A program made the position numbers and the translations under genes. A stretch of DNA of 64,000 nt from Cellulomonas sp. Leaf334 (lineage in GTDB: Bacteria; Actinomycetota; Actinomycetes; Actinomycetales; Cellulomonadaceae), in contig NZ_LMOO01000007.1 of assembly GCF_001424195.1 (NCBI RefSeq), forward strand, positions 186,313-250,312, in the 5' to 3' direction. Position 1 is the first letter of the stretch, and every line of letters starts with the position of its first letter. Under the pieces are notes generated by a model. The model saw only the letters and a list, made by a program, of their open reading frames with translations, had not been told where the DNA came from and did no database searches. Shown piece by piece: positions 36,632-45,935 of this stretch.

Positions 36632-36962
36632 TCTCGGATGCCCGATTCGCCCACTTGGGCGAACCATGTTCCCCCCGGCAACAAACCCCCTCCACCCCCG
36701 GGGGCCCTACCCCCTTCCCCCGGACGTCCGCACTCGAGAGGGCTGGAACCCGCCGGGGCGCGGACGCACCGAGGCTCTGTGGGCTGGGCACTCGGCACCG
36801 GGTGCGTCAGCGGACCACCTTCACGACGCCCGAACGATCGAGCGTCTGGACGCCGCATGTGCGGACGTCAGCGGGTCTGCCGGGACGTCCGCACGATCGG
36901 GCGTTCGGGCGACCGGACGTCGGGGGGCGGGCGCGCGTGATGACGGGCTCGCTGACGCGACC
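36632..36962. other. Non-coding spacer between the sugar operon and prfB
   Basis: About 330 bases with no convincing gene on either strand. It contains C-rich runs near 36670-36720 and loosely repeated CGCCCGAACGATCG/CGATCGGGCG-type words between 36828 and 36915, but no clear operator or RNA. Confidence 0.5.
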
Positions 36963-36994
36963 GAGGCCCGGCATCGCTGTGGATGCCGGGCCTC
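36963..36994 (-). terminator. Terminator hairpin after prfB
   Basis: GAGGCCCGGCAT (36963-36974) pairs perfectly with ATGCCGGGCCTC (36983-36994), a 12-bp stem with an 8-base loop, 36 bases past the prfB stop on the minus strand. No U tract follows, as is common in high-GC actinobacteria. Confidence 0.75.
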
Positions 36995-37030
36995 GCGCAC
37001 GCCAGAACCGTCGAGACGCGTAGGCGCGGG

Positions 37031-38146
37031 TCAGTCGGCGACGACCTCCGCCGAGCGGCGCCAGCGGATGCCCGCCTCGATGAAGTCGTCGATGTCACCG
37101 TCGAACACGGCGGCGGGGTTGCCCACCTCGTGCTCGGTGCGCAGGTCCTTGACCATCTGGTACGGCTGCAGCACGTAGGACCGCATCTGGTCACCCCAGC
37201 TGGCCTTGACGTCGCCGGCCAGCTCCTTCTTCTTGGCGTCCTGCTCGGCCTTCTTCACCAGGAGCAGGCGCGACTGCAGGACGCGGAGCGCGGCGGCCCG
37301 GTTCTGGATCTGCGACTTCTCGTTCTGCATCGACACGACGATCCCGGTCGGGATGTGCGTCATGCGCACCGCGGAGTCCGTGGTGTTGACCGACTGGCCA
37401 CCGGGGCCCGACGAGCGGAAGACGTCGACCTTGATCTCGGACTCGGGGATGTCGATGGAGTCGTTCGACTCGATCAGCGGGATTACCTCGACGGCCGCGA
37501 AGCTCGTCTGGCGTCGGCCCTGGTTGTCGAACGGCGAGATGCGGACGAGGCGGTGCGTACCGGCCTCGACGGAGAGGTTCCCGAACGCGTACGGCACCTT
37601 GACCTCGAACGTCGCCGACTTCAGTCCCGCTTCTTCCGCGTAGGAGGTGTCGAGCACGGTGGTCGGGTACCCGTGCCGCTCCGCCCAGCGCAGGTACATG
37701 CGCAGCAGCATCTCGGCGAAGTCCGCGGCGTCGACGCCGCCGGCGCCGGAGCGGATGGTCACGACGGCCTCGCGCTGGTCGTACTCCCCCGACAGCAGCG
37801 TGCGGACCTCGAGCTCGCCCAGGTCCTTCTTGATCTTCAGCAGGTCGGCCTCGGCCTCGGCGAGGGTGTCCTCGTCGTCCTCCTCGGTGGCCATCTCGAC
37901 GAGCGTCTCCAGGTCGTCGATCCGGCCGTCGAGCTTACTCATCCGGTCGAGCTCGGCCTGGGTCGAGGAGAGCGCGCTCGTGATCTTCTGCGCGGCGTCC
38001 GGGTCGTCCCACAGGTCCGGGGCCGATGCCTGCTCCGAGAGCCGCGCCACCTTCGCCTGGAGCGCGGTGGGGTCGCTCACCGCCTGGATGGTGCCCAGGG
38101 TGGTGCGCAGATCACGGATCGCGGTGGGGAAGTCAGTGGTGGCCAC
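37031..38146 (-). CDS. prfB: Peptide chain release factor 2
   Basis: 371 residues from a GTG giving [18 protein letters not shown]. The RF2 stop-codon reading motif SPF is in [10 protein letters not shown], and the GGQ motif in [16 protein letters not shown]. It releases peptides at UGA and UAA. The coding frame is continuous from this start with no in-frame TGA, so the programmed +1 frameshift used for autoregulation in E. coli is absent, as in many actinobacteria. It would normally neighbour ftsE, but the sugar transporter operon lies between them. Confidence 0.96.
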   Translation of the reverse strand: MATTDFPTAIRDLRTTLGTIQAVSDPTALQAKVARLSEQASAPDLWDDPDAAQKITSALSSTQAELDRMSKLDGRIDDLETLVEMATEEDDEDTLAEAEADLLKIKKDLGELEVRTLLSGEYDQREAVVTIRSGAGGVDAADFAEMLLRMYLRWAERHGYPTTVLDTSYAEEAGLKSATFEVKVPYAFGNLSVEAGTHRLVRISPFDNQGRRQTSFAAVEVIPLIESNDSIDIPESEIKVDVFRSSGPGGQSVNTTDSAVRMTHIPTGIVVSMQNEKSQIQNRAAALRVLQSRLLLVKKAEQDAKKKELAGDVKASWGDQMRSYVLQPYQMVKDLRTEHEVGNPAAVFDGDIDDFIEAGIRWRRSAEVVAD

Positions 38147-38199
38147 AACCGTCCAGGCTACCGGGTCCGCAGTGCCTGATCCTCCCCCACGGCCCGAGC

Positions 38200-38733
38200 T
38201 CAGGCCCCGCGGGCGACCGACTCGGCCTCCAGGGCGATCCCGTCGGACCACGGGGCGAGCACCCAGCTCAGGAGCACCGGGCGGACCACCGCACCCAGAC
38301 GCACCTCCGCGGTCCGGCCGTCGGGCGTCGTCGCATCGAGGACCGCGAACTCGTCCCAGGCCGCCGCAGCGCCGGGGTTGTCCCGCAGGTACCCGTCGAC
38401 GGACGCACGGACCGACGCGTCGGTGAGCGGGACGCCCCCGGTTCCCGACGCCCCCTGACCCGCACCGGGCACGAAGTAGCGGTTGTCACCGACCGCGTCC
38501 GCTCCCTCCAGCGCGAGCAGGTCCGCGAGCGCGAGCAGGCGCTTGCGCTCCAGGTGCACCCCGGCGGCGGACACGACGACCGTCAGCAGGAGGAGGGCGA
38601 CGACCACGAACCCGAGAGTCAGGATCATCACCTGCCCGTCGTCACCCACCGGCCGGCGGGACTCTCTCGTCGGGTCGGCGCGGTCCGTGCTCCGCCCCGG
38701 TCCTGTCCGACCGACCCTGCCCGTGCTACTCAT
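38200..38733 (-). CDS. TadG-like pilus assembly protein
   Basis: 177 residues from an ATG overlapping the previous gene by 8 bases. After a basic N-terminus it has one membrane segment in [20 protein letters not shown], the N-terminal signature of TadG-like (Flp pilus) proteins, which is normally cleaved or retained as an anchor. The external C-terminal domain is 120 residues with no recognised motif. It is the last gene of the tad operon. Confidence 0.75.
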   Translation of the reverse strand: MSSTGRVGRTGPGRSTDRADPTRESRRPVGDDGQVMILTLGFVVVALLLLTVVVSAAGVHLERKRLLALADLLALEGADAVGDNRYFVPGAGQGASGTGGVPLTDASVRASVDGYLRDNPGAAAAWDEFAVLDATTPDGRTAEVRLGAVVRPVLLSWVLAPWSDGIALEAESVARGA

Positions 38734-39193
38734 CCGTCGTCCGGTACGTGTCGACCGGTGCGACACGTTCGACGCTCACCGGGATCTCGAGGGGGATGAC
38801 GTCCCGCACGAAGCTCGGCACGTACGGCAACGGCACCCGCACCTCGATCCGGGCGGACACGTCGCTGCCGGGAGCCAGGCAGGGAACCGCCGAGCAGGTG
38901 AGGGTGAGTGCGGTCGCGGGGTCGTCGTGAAAGCCCTGGTCCCGCAACGCGATGCCGACCGCGGCGACGGCCCGCTCGGTGCCCTCGTCGGCACGGTCGG
39001 CCGCGACGTAGGTGCGTGCGGCCTCGCGAGCCGCGCCCTCCGTGGCGAACATCGCGGCCTCGAGGCGCCCGAGCGTCAGCACCAGGTAGACGAGCGGGAC
39101 CAGCAGGACCAGCGAGAGTCCCAGGAACTCGATGACGGAGCTCCCGTCGTCGCCGCCGAGCCGTGCGCGCCGCGTCGCCCAGGACTCCCTCAC
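38726..39193 (-). CDS. TadE-like minor pseudopilin
   Basis: 155 residues from a GTG overlapping the previous stop as GTGA. The prepilin-like N-terminus GDDGSSVIEFLGLSLVLLVP contains the TadE pattern (G/S, then VIEF with the Glu at +5 style position) followed by a hydrophobic helix. Two cysteines (CSAVPC) in the external part may form a disulphide. It would be processed by a prepilin peptidase not encoded in this window. Confidence 0.85.
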   Translation of the reverse strand: MRESWATRRARLGGDDGSSVIEFLGLSLVLLVPLVYLVLTLGRLEAAMFATEGAAREAARTYVAADRADEGTERAVAAVGIALRDQGFHDDPATALTLTCSAVPCLAPGSDVSARIEVRVPLPYVPSFVRDVIPLEIPVSVERVAPVDTYRTTDE

Positions 39194-39552
39194 GGATCCT
39201 CGACCAGCGCATGCCCTCGGACCGTGAGGGTGCCCGCCGGACCGATCAGACCGACCAGCGGCAACGGCGCCTCCACCTCGATCTCCACGACCTCGAGCCC
39301 GTCGAGCGTGGTCCGCCCGGCGCTCACCGCCTGGGCGTAGGCCGGTGACAGCGACTGCGCGATGAGGTCCCGCGACCGCTGCGCCCCGTCGGCCGGCTGG
39401 TGCCCGGCGAGGGCGCCGTAGCGGGCGCCCTCCCCGGCGGAGTCGACGAGGGTGTTCCGGACGTGCAGCACGATCATCAGCTGGAGGACGGCGACGAACA
39501 CCACGGTGACCAGTCCCCCGACGAGCGCGAAGTCGACGATCGCCGACCCCAC
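39190..39552 (-). CDS. Second TadE-like minor pseudopilin
   Basis: 120 residues from a GTG at 39552, 8 bases after the small pilin-like gene; the frame is open further upstream, but that would overlap the neighbour completely. The N-terminus VGSAIVDFALVGGLVTVVFV is a TadE-type helix with Asp in place of the usual Glu (VDFAL). The region after it ends with GTLTVRGHALVEDP. It is coupled to the next gene (GTGA). Confidence 0.78.
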   Translation of the reverse strand: MGSAIVDFALVGGLVTVVFVAVLQLMIVLHVRNTLVDSAGEGARYGALAGHQPADGAQRSRDLIAQSLSPAYAQAVSAGRTTLDGLEVVEIEVEAPLPLVGLIGPAGTLTVRGHALVEDP

Positions 39553-39560
39553 GTCCCCCG

Positions 39561-39836
39561 TCAGGGGCCGGTGACGCTGCTGATGGCTTCCTCGAACACC
39601 CTGCCGAGCGCGTCGCCGGCGATGACCCACAGTGCGGTCACCAGGCCTGCGGTCATCAGGGTCACCAGGACCCAGCCGGGCACGTCGCCACGGTCGCGCC
39701 CGTCGCGGGTGACACGTCGCCGCACACCGCTCCACGCCGCGCTCCCCCACACCAACGAGCCCCACAGCGCCGCACCGACGCGTGACGTCGGCCGGTCGTC
39801 CGTGCTCCCCGACTGACTCTCGGTCCCGCCCGTCAT
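39561..39836 (-). CDS. Small Flp-pilin-like membrane protein
   Basis: 91 residues with one hydrophobic segment near the C-terminus (VPGWVLVTLMTAGLVTALWV) and a short tail (IAGDALGRVFEEAISSVTGP). Its position between tadC and the tadE genes and its tail shape fit the pilin or DUF4244-like slot of actinobacterial tad loci, although the N-terminus is unusually long and the usual pilin Glu is not evident. It may be the major Flp pilin equivalent. Confidence 0.6.
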   Translation of the reverse strand: MTGGTESQSGSTDDRPTSRVGAALWGSLVWGSAAWSGVRRRVTRDGRDRGDVPGWVLVTLMTAGLVTALWVIAGDALGRVFEEAISSVTGP

Positions 39837-39890
39837 CCGTACTCCCTTCGTCGAGCGCCATCGCGGCGCCGTGCACGACTCCTGCCTCGG

Positions 39891-40823
39891 TCACAGACCG
39901 ACCCGCAGGACCACCATCGAGGGGAAGACGGCGAAGACGACGGTCACCGGCAGGATCAGGAAGACCACCGGGACCATCATCAGCACCTCCTTGCGCCCAC
40001 CGGTCTCCATGAGGGCGCGACGCCCCTCCTCACGCACGTCCTGCGCCTGGGCCCGCAGGACGTCGGCGAGCGGGGTGCCTCGTTCGACGGCCACGGCGAC
40101 CCCCTCGGCGAACCGCGCGAGCGCGGGCAGCCCGGTCCGGTCGGCCAGGTTGTCCAGGGCCACCGTCAGCGGTGCACCGGCGCGCGCGTCCGCGAGGGTC
40201 CGGGCGAGCTCCGCGGAGAGCTCACCGTGGGTCGATCGCACGACGCGCTCCAGCGCGCCGACGGCCCCCTCTCCCGCCCCGACCGCGAGGGCGAGCAGCT
40301 CGGCGATCGTCGGGAGCTCGGTGAGCATCCGTGACTCGCGAGCACGCAGCTCCCGGGTCAGCGCCCAGTCGCGCGCGAGCACACCGGTCAGTCCACAGAC
40401 GGCGACCAGCACGGCGAGCGGAAGGACGCCCCCGCCGCGTGTTGCCGCGAGCACGAGAGCGAGAGCGAGCCCTGCGGCCAGGCCGAGGACTCCCCAGACG
40501 ACCTGCCCCGCGCGGAACTGCTCCACCGTCTCGGTGCGTCCCGCCCGGCTCAGCCTCCGCCGGAGCTCGGCGGTGGGTGAGCCGAGGCGTGCCACCAGCC
40601 GGACGGCGTCCGTCATCACCGGGGCGACCAGTCGCTCGACCGTCCCGAACGGGCCGCGCACGACGGGCGCGCGCAGGAGCCCGGACGCGGTGGCCTGCGG
40701 GCGCAGGTACGGGGCGAGCCGCTGGTCGAGGCTGATCCGACGGGACCTCAGCCGCAGCACGACGATCGTCAGCCCGAGCCCGCCGAGCAGGCCCACGAGC
40801 GCACCGACCAGCCCGGGGCTCAC
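39891..40823 (-). CDS. tadC: TadC-type pilus/secretion inner-membrane protein
   Basis: 310 residues from a GTG overlapping the tadB stop as GTGA. It is a T2SSF/GspF-domain protein with membrane segments at the N-terminus (GLVGALVGLLGGLGLTIVVL), the middle and the C-terminus (EVLMMVPVVFLILPVTVVFA). The T2SSF core includes ELLALAVGAGEGAVGALERV and GTPLADVLRAQAQDVREEGR. TadC pairs with TadB to form the platform of the Flp pilus machine. Confidence 0.9.
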   Translation of the reverse strand: MSPGLVGALVGLLGGLGLTIVVLRLRSRRISLDQRLAPYLRPQATASGLLRAPVVRGPFGTVERLVAPVMTDAVRLVARLGSPTAELRRRLSRAGRTETVEQFRAGQVVWGVLGLAAGLALALVLAATRGGGVLPLAVLVAVCGLTGVLARDWALTRELRARESRMLTELPTIAELLALAVGAGEGAVGALERVVRSTHGELSAELARTLADARAGAPLTVALDNLADRTGLPALARFAEGVAVAVERGTPLADVLRAQAQDVREEGRRALMETGGRKEVLMMVPVVFLILPVTVVFAVFPSMVVLRVGL

Positions 40824-41683
40824 CGCAGCACCCGCGGGTCGTCCGGGAGCCGGGCGATGCGCAGCATCACGAGGTAGGCGACGACCGTGCATGCGCCGCC
40901 GACCACGAGGACCGCGAAACCGGCCGGGGTGTCGTACGCCGCCGCGGCCTCGGAGCGGGTCGCCAGGAGCGCCAGCACGATCCACGGCGCGGCGACCGCG
41001 AGCCGCGCGGCGTTCACCGTCCAGCTCTGCCGCGCCTCGAGCTCCCCGCGCGTGCGCACGTCCTCGCGCAGGAACGTCGACAGGGTCCGCAGCAGCCGGC
41101 CGAGGTCTGTGCCACCGACGTCGCGGGTCAGGCGCAGCGCCTCGACGATCCGGTCCGCCACCGGGTCCGCGAGCCGGGCCTTGAGGGCGTCGAGGCTCTC
41201 GCCGAAACGGCCGGTCGCCCGGTAGTCCTCGGCGAACGCCGTGAACGCCTCGCGCAGCTCGACCGGACCGCGCTCCCCGATCTGTGCGACGGCCTCCGGC
41301 AGCGCCAGCCCGGCGCGGATCCCCGATGCCAGGTGGTCGACGACCTCGGGCCACAGCTGCCGCAGCCGTGCTCGACGGCGCCGGGCACGTCCTCGTACGA
41401 CCGCCCAGGGCGCCATCGCGGCGAACACCGCGAAGCACAGCGCGATCGACGGGATCCGCGTCAGCACCGTGCCCAGGAGCAGGGCGAACAGCCCGAGCGT
41501 CACGCTGGCCGTCACCAGCCCTCCGGGCGTCACCCCGGCGACGCCGGCCTGCACCAGCGCGTCCTGGGTCCGGGCGTGCCAGCCGGTCGGACGCCGCACG
41601 GCGGTCCCTGCGGGCTCGGCCCAGAACGACCACCAGATGCACGCGACCCCTGCCCCGAGCAGCAGTCCGACGACGACCCCCAT
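40820..41683 (-). CDS. tadB: TadB-type pilus/secretion inner-membrane protein
   Basis: 287 residues; its ATG shares one base with the tadA stop (TGATG). T2SSF/GspF domain with DHLASGIRAGLALPEAVAQI and LLRTLSTFLREDVRTRGELE, hydrophobic segments at MGVVVGLLLGAGVACIWWS, near 75-100 and near the C-terminus. It works with TadC and the TadA ATPase in pilin assembly. Confidence 0.9.
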   Translation of the reverse strand: MGVVVGLLLGAGVACIWWSFWAEPAGTAVRRPTGWHARTQDALVQAGVAGVTPGGLVTASVTLGLFALLLGTVLTRIPSIALCFAVFAAMAPWAVVRGRARRRRARLRQLWPEVVDHLASGIRAGLALPEAVAQIGERGPVELREAFTAFAEDYRATGRFGESLDALKARLADPVADRIVEALRLTRDVGGTDLGRLLRTLSTFLREDVRTRGELEARQSWTVNAARLAVAAPWIVLALLATRSEAAAAYDTPAGFAVLVVGGACTVVAYLVMLRIARLPDDPRVLR

Positions 41684-42948
41684 CAGCCCCGCCCTCGCAG
41701 CAGTGCGGCCAGGTCGATCCCCGACCGGGCGAACCGCTCCGGGTGCGGCGGGTAGCCGTCGGCGCGGACCAGGTGGCCGTCGCGAGCGTGGAACACGTCG
41801 GCGGTCTCCACGATCCCCTGCTCGACGCGGCCGGGCACCGCCACGATCTCCCGCACCACGCGCCGTCCCCCCGCGTCCAGGTCGAGGTGCACGACGAGGT
41901 CGACGGCCGATGCCACCGTGGGGACGACGAACCGGTCCGAGACGTTCTCCCCGGCGAGCAGCGGGAGCGTGCAGAGCTTGGTCAGCGCCTCGCGGGCCGA
42001 GTTCGCGTGGATGGTGCACATCGCCGGCACGCCCGCGTTCAGCGCGATGAGCAGGTCGAGCGCCTCGGCCTCCCGCACCTCCCCGACCAGCAGCCGGTTC
42101 GGCCGCATGCGCAGCGCCTCCTTGACCAGCCTGCGCAACGGGATCTCCCCGGTGCCCTCCAGGCTCGGCTGGCGGCACTGCATCGCGACCCAGTCCCGCG
42201 CGACGAGCCGCAGCTCGAACACCTCCTCGCACGTGATGACCCGCTCGCGCGCCGGGATCGCACCGGCCAGCGCGTTCAGGAGCGTGGTCTTGCCCGCCTG
42301 CGTCCCGCCGGAGACGAGCACGTTGAGGCCGGCCCGCACGGCGGCCTGGAGGAAGGCGGCGCCGTGCGGCGTGAGGGTGCCGAGGCCGACGAGCTCGTCG
42401 AGCGTCGTCGCCCGCACCACGTACTTGCGGATGTTCACCGACCAGTGCCGCCGCGTGACGTCGGGGATCACCGCGTGCAGCCGTTCCCCACCGGGGAGGC
42501 TGGCATCCACGAACGGGCTGGACAGGTCGAGCCGGCGCCCGGACACCTTCAGCATCTTCTCGACGAGGTCGCGGACCTGACCGTCCGTGAGGATCGTGGT
42601 CGTCAGCTCTGCCTCACCGCGCCGCGCGACGAACACCTGCGTCGGCGAGTTGATCCAGATCTCCTCGACCTCCGGGTCGTCGAGGTACTTCTGCAGCGGA
42701 CCGAGCCCAGCCACGGCGTCGACCACCGACTTGTGCGCGGCGACGGCGTCCACCAGCGGCGGGACCGCGCCGACGACCGAGCGCTCGTCGTAGTCGGCGA
42801 TCGCGTCGGACACGAGCGCGACGACGCCGGGACGGTCGCGCACGGGATCGAGTCCGCGCCGTCGGATCAGCTCACGGACCTCGGCCTCGAGGATCGCCAC
42901 ACCGTCCACGGTGTCCTCCTCGGTCTGGGTCACAGGTGCCCGGTTCAT
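41683..42948 (-). CDS. tadA: TadA/CpaF-type pilus assembly ATPase
   Basis: 421 residues. Motifs: N-terminal domain with LQKYLDDPEVEEIWINSPTQ, FSPF-type SSPFVDASLPGGERLH, Walker A SGGTQAGKTTLLNAL, Asp box VITCEEVFELRL, Walker B NRLLVGEVREAEALD, and His box MCTIHANSAREAL. It is the secretion ATPase that powers Flp pilus assembly, and the first gene of the visible operon. No tadZ/cpaE, rcpA/rcpC or prepilin peptidase gene is adjacent. Confidence 0.94.
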   Translation of the reverse strand: MNRAPVTQTEEDTVDGVAILEAEVRELIRRRGLDPVRDRPGVVALVSDAIADYDERSVVGAVPPLVDAVAAHKSVVDAVAGLGPLQKYLDDPEVEEIWINSPTQVFVARRGEAELTTTILTDGQVRDLVEKMLKVSGRRLDLSSPFVDASLPGGERLHAVIPDVTRRHWSVNIRKYVVRATTLDELVGLGTLTPHGAAFLQAAVRAGLNVLVSGGTQAGKTTLLNALAGAIPARERVITCEEVFELRLVARDWVAMQCRQPSLEGTGEIPLRRLVKEALRMRPNRLLVGEVREAEALDLLIALNAGVPAMCTIHANSAREALTKLCTLPLLAGENVSDRFVVPTVASAVDLVVHLDLDAGGRRVVREIVAVPGRVEQGIVETADVFHARDGHLVRADGYPPHPERFARSGIDLAALLRGRG

Positions 42949-43256
42949 CCGTCATGTCCGGGTTGCACGCTGGCGGGAACCCTAGGGGACATCGCGGGGG
43001 TGACACATCCCGCTGTCCACAGACAGGACGTCGCGCATCCGTCCGACATGTCGGGACCTTCGGCCCGAGCACCTGCGGCTCCTGTCGGGCGAGAATTGTC
43101 GGGACATCGAGCACGAGGCATCGGAGACGTCGCAACGGCGGCGAGTGTTCCGCAACGCCTCCGGATCGCGCTCCGTGACGGAGCCGAGAGTCTCACCCGT
43201 CAGCCTCCTGAGCGGCGACCCGAGGTCGTCCGCGCGCCCCACAAGGACACGCCCTC
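42949..43256. promoter_or_regulatory. Upstream region of the tad operon with a palindrome
   Basis: 308 bases without a gene between the minus-strand tad operon and the plus-strand small gene. It contains the perfect palindrome CCGACATGTCGG at 43043-43054, and additional TGTCGGGA words nearby (43049-43056, 43093-43100 and 43104-43112 regions). These are candidate operators for the tad promoter. Confidence 0.5.
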
Positions 43257-43511
43257 ATGCACGCTCGAATGCTCGGTGCCGCCGCGCTCACGGCCGCACT
43301 CCTCCTTCTCCCGGTCGGCGCGCACGCCAGCGGTCCCGCGACGTCCGAGGGGCACGGTGCCAGCGTCACCGCCGCCGACCCGGGCACGAGCGGGCCGACG
43401 GGCGTCCCGACCGACTCGGTCGTCGTGCTCGGACTCGTCGCGCTGATCGGCGCGGCCCTGGTCGTCGCACTGACGGGCCGGCGCCCGGACGACGACGAGC
43501 CCACCGACTGA
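43257..43511 (+). CDS. Small secreted or membrane-anchored protein
   Basis: 84 residues with an N-terminal signal peptide (MLGAAALTAALLLLPVGAHA), a Ser/Thr/Gly-rich middle, a hydrophobic C-terminal segment (VVVLGLVALIGAALVVALTG) and a charged end (RRPDDDEPTD). The layout resembles a sorting or tail-anchored surface peptide. No family is recognised. It is convergent with nothing and precedes the aldose epimerase gene by 55 bases. Confidence 0.7.
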   Translation: MHARMLGAAALTAALLLLPVGAHASGPATSEGHGASVTAADPGTSGPTGVPTDSVVVLGLVALIGAALVVALTGRRPDDDEPTD

Positions 43512-43566
43512 GGCGCGGCGGACACACGTCCCGATCCCCCGAGGGACGCGCCGCGCCCGCTAGCGT

Positions 43567-44493
43567 GTGAGCGTGTCCACGACTCTCACCGCCCCCCTGC
43601 CGACCGGTCGCCAGCACGTTCTCGAGCTGGGGGACCAGCGCGCGGTCGTGACGGCCGTCGGCGCGAGCCTGCGCGAGTACACGGCCGACGGTCGGGACGT
43701 CGTCCTGCCGTTCGACGAGGCACAGATCCCGCCGGCGTTCTCCGGCGCGGTGCTCGCCCCGTGGCCGAACAGGCTGCGCGACGGCGTGTACTCCTACGAC
43801 GGGACGACGTTCGAGGTCCCGCTCACGGAGCACCTGCGGCACACCGCTCTGCACGGCCTGGTGGCGAGCACAGCCTTCGAGACGACCGACTCCAGCACGA
43901 CGTCGGTGACGCTCGAGCACGTCGTCGTCCCGACCCACGGCTACCCGTGGCCGGTGCGCGTGCGGCTCACCTACACGCTGACGGACGCGGGCCTGCACGT
44001 GTCGGCGGAGGGCACGAACCTCGGCGCGACGACGGCGCCCTACGGCATCGGGTTCCACCCGTGGCTGTCGCCCGGCGACGGCCAGGTCGACGACTGCACG
44101 CTGCAGGTGGACGCCGCGGACCACGTGACCGTCGACGACCGTCTGCTCCCGACCGGGACGGAGCGTGCGTCCGGCGACACGGACCTGCGGACGCCGCGTC
44201 CGCTGCGTGGGCTCGACCTGGACGACGCGTGGGTCGCCGTCGTCCGTGACGCGGACGGGCTGTCCTGGATCCGGCTCGGCCGCCCGGACGGGCGCACGGT
44301 CGCGATGTGGGCGGACGGCGCGACGATGGCCTGGCAGGTCTGCACGGGCGACACGGTGGCGCAGATCGCGCGTCGCGGCGTCGCCGCGGAGCCGATGACG
44401 TGCGTCGCCGACGCGTTCCGGACGGGGATCGACCTGGTGCACCTGGCGCCGGGCGCCAGCCACACGATCACCTGGGGTCTCGCGCTCCTCTGA
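43567..44493 (+). CDS. Aldose 1-epimerase family protein
   Basis: 308 residues from the GTG in GTGAGCGTG. The galactose-mutarotase fold is indicated by FSGAVLAPWPNRLRDGVYSY, HTALHGLVAS with the first catalytic-site His, and GIGFHPWLSPG with the second His; the catalytic Glu is expected near the C-terminus. It interconverts alpha and beta anomers of an aldose. The gene stands alone, so the physiological sugar is unknown. Confidence 0.9.
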   Translation: MSVSTTLTAPLPTGRQHVLELGDQRAVVTAVGASLREYTADGRDVVLPFDEAQIPPAFSGAVLAPWPNRLRDGVYSYDGTTFEVPLTEHLRHTALHGLVASTAFETTDSSTTSVTLEHVVVPTHGYPWPVRVRLTYTLTDAGLHVSAEGTNLGATTAPYGIGFHPWLSPGDGQVDDCTLQVDAADHVTVDDRLLPTGTERASGDTDLRTPRPLRGLDLDDAWVAVVRDADGLSWIRLGRPDGRTVAMWADGATMAWQVCTGDTVAQIARRGVAAEPMTCVADAFRTGIDLVHLAPGASHTITWGLALL

Positions 44494-44513
44494 GCCGGAC
44501 CCGGCCGCCGGGC

Positions 44514-45935
44514 TCAGCCGTCGTAGTACTCGCCGTCGGCCTGGACACCCTTCTTGTACTCCCAGTGCCAGCGCTCGTAGGGGCCGCTGCCACCGGGCTG
44601 CGCCCAGGCGGGGTTCTCCCAGCCGAAGGTCGGCGCGTTCTCGGTGATCCACCGCCACTTCGCACCGGACGTCTGGTCCTGGCAGAGGTCGACGGCCAGG
44701 CCCCAGCCGTGGTTGCTCTTGCCGGGGACGGCGGCGAGGCCGCCCTTCTGCGCCTTGACGGTCCGCTGCGCCGCCAGCGTGCGGTAGCCGCCGCTGATGC
44801 AGAGGTCTCCGCCGAACCGTGCGGCGAACGCCTGGTTGAACTCCGCGAGGGAGACGGCCGCGTCTGCGCGCAGCTGGGTGTGGTTGTCCCACAGGTTGCA
44901 CAGGTCGGAGGTCTTCAGGAGCCCGTTCTGACCGGCGGGCCGCATCGAGCCGTCGCAGCCGGGCAGCGCGGACCGGTCCTCGGCCCGGCTCGCGGTGGCC
45001 AGTCCGCGGGCCTGGAGCGCGCCGTCGGTCGCCATCAAGGACGTCGGCGGCAGCGCGGAGAGCGGCGACCCGGCGAGCGCCGAGACGGTCGTGGGGAGGG
45101 TCGAGTCGGCCAGGGCGTCGGAGCCGAACGCCACCGAGCTGGGCACGAGCCCCTGGCTGACCGGGATGACGACGGTGATGCCGGCCAGGACGCCGAGCAC
45201 GCTGAGCCGTGCGGCGGCGCGTGTGGGCTTGCGGGAGCGGCGCCCGACCGTCCCGTGAGCCGTCACCTCGAGCTCGGGCACGTTCTCGACCGCCGGGAAG
45301 GGCGCAGCGGGCTGCGGGGTGTCCAGGCGGATCGCCGTGGTGGCCAGCGCGCGGGGCGAGGGGGCAGGAGCTGCGGACCTCACGGACGTCGGGACCGTGG
45401 GAGCCGCGACCGGTCGCTGCACGGGGGCGGCGGGCCACTCGATGCGCGCGGGCAGGGTGGGGAGCGGCTCCGGGGTGCGCGAGGCGCTGAACGGTGCCGT
45501 GTCCGCGGACCGTCGCGGCGGAGCCGCGGCTGGCGCTGCGGACCGGACCGGCGGCGCGGCCGGAGCAGCCGAGCGGGTGGGCGGGGCGGACACGAGGGGC
45601 GCGGACCGGGCCTGCGGCGGGGTGTCCCGCGCGACCGCACGTGGCTGCGGTGGGGTGACCGGTGCCGCGGTGTGCGCCTGGGGTCCCGCGGACCACGCGG
45701 AGCGGGCCTGCTGCGGGGGCGTGGACCGTGCCAGCGCCTCAGTGACCGGCGTGGACCCGTGCGGTGCGGACGGCCCGTGGTGCGCCCAGGAGGGTACGTG
45801 GTGCGCGGCCGGGGAGTCGGGGTCCGGACGCGTCCCGGTGACGGGGGTCGACCCGGACTCGGAGCGGCGCTGGGCCTCACGAAGCTGGCGACGGGTGGGG
45901 GGTGCCGTCACGGGCTCCTCGCTGTGCGACCCCAC
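44514..45935 (-). CDS. VanY-type D-alanyl-D-alanine carboxypeptidase (M15), membrane-anchored
   Basis: 473 residues: a long Pro/Ala/Ser-rich cytoplasmic N-terminus with repeated APxxR(S)A-type units, one membrane segment (LSVLGVLAGITVVIPVSQGL), and a C-terminal M15 peptidase domain. The zinc site is SNHGWGLAVDL (S-x-H-x6-D) and WHWEY. It trims peptidoglycan stem peptides outside the membrane. The N-terminal low-complexity region of about 200 residues is unusual in length for the family. Confidence 0.9.
   Translation of the reverse strand: MGSHSEEPVTAPPTRRQLREAQRRSESGSTPVTGTRPDPDSPAAHHVPSWAHHGPSAPHGSTPVTEALARSTPPQQARSAWSAGPQAHTAAPVTPPQPRAVARDTPPQARSAPLVSAPPTRSAAPAAPPVRSAAPAAAPPRRSADTAPFSASRTPEPLPTLPARIEWPAAPVQRPVAAPTVPTSVRSAAPAPSPRALATTAIRLDTPQPAAPFPAVENVPELEVTAHGTVGRRSRKPTRAAARLSVLGVLAGITVVIPVSQGLVPSSVAFGSDALADSTLPTTVSALAGSPLSALPPTSLMATDGALQARGLATASRAEDRSALPGCDGSMRPAGQNGLLKTSDLCNLWDNHTQLRADAAVSLAEFNQAFAARFGGDLCISGGYRTLAAQRTVKAQKGGLAAVPGKSNHGWGLAVDLCQDQTSGAKWRWITENAPTFGWENPAWAQPGGSGPYERWHWEYKKGVQADGEYYDG

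Noticed and set aside
36663..36730. C-rich runs upstream of the sugar operon as a functional element
   Set aside because: Simple low-complexity sequence without symmetry or repeat spacing; nothing to support a role.
37031..38251. Programmed frameshift in prfB
   Set aside because: The frame is continuous from the GTG at 38146 through the SPF and GGQ motifs with no in-frame TGA.
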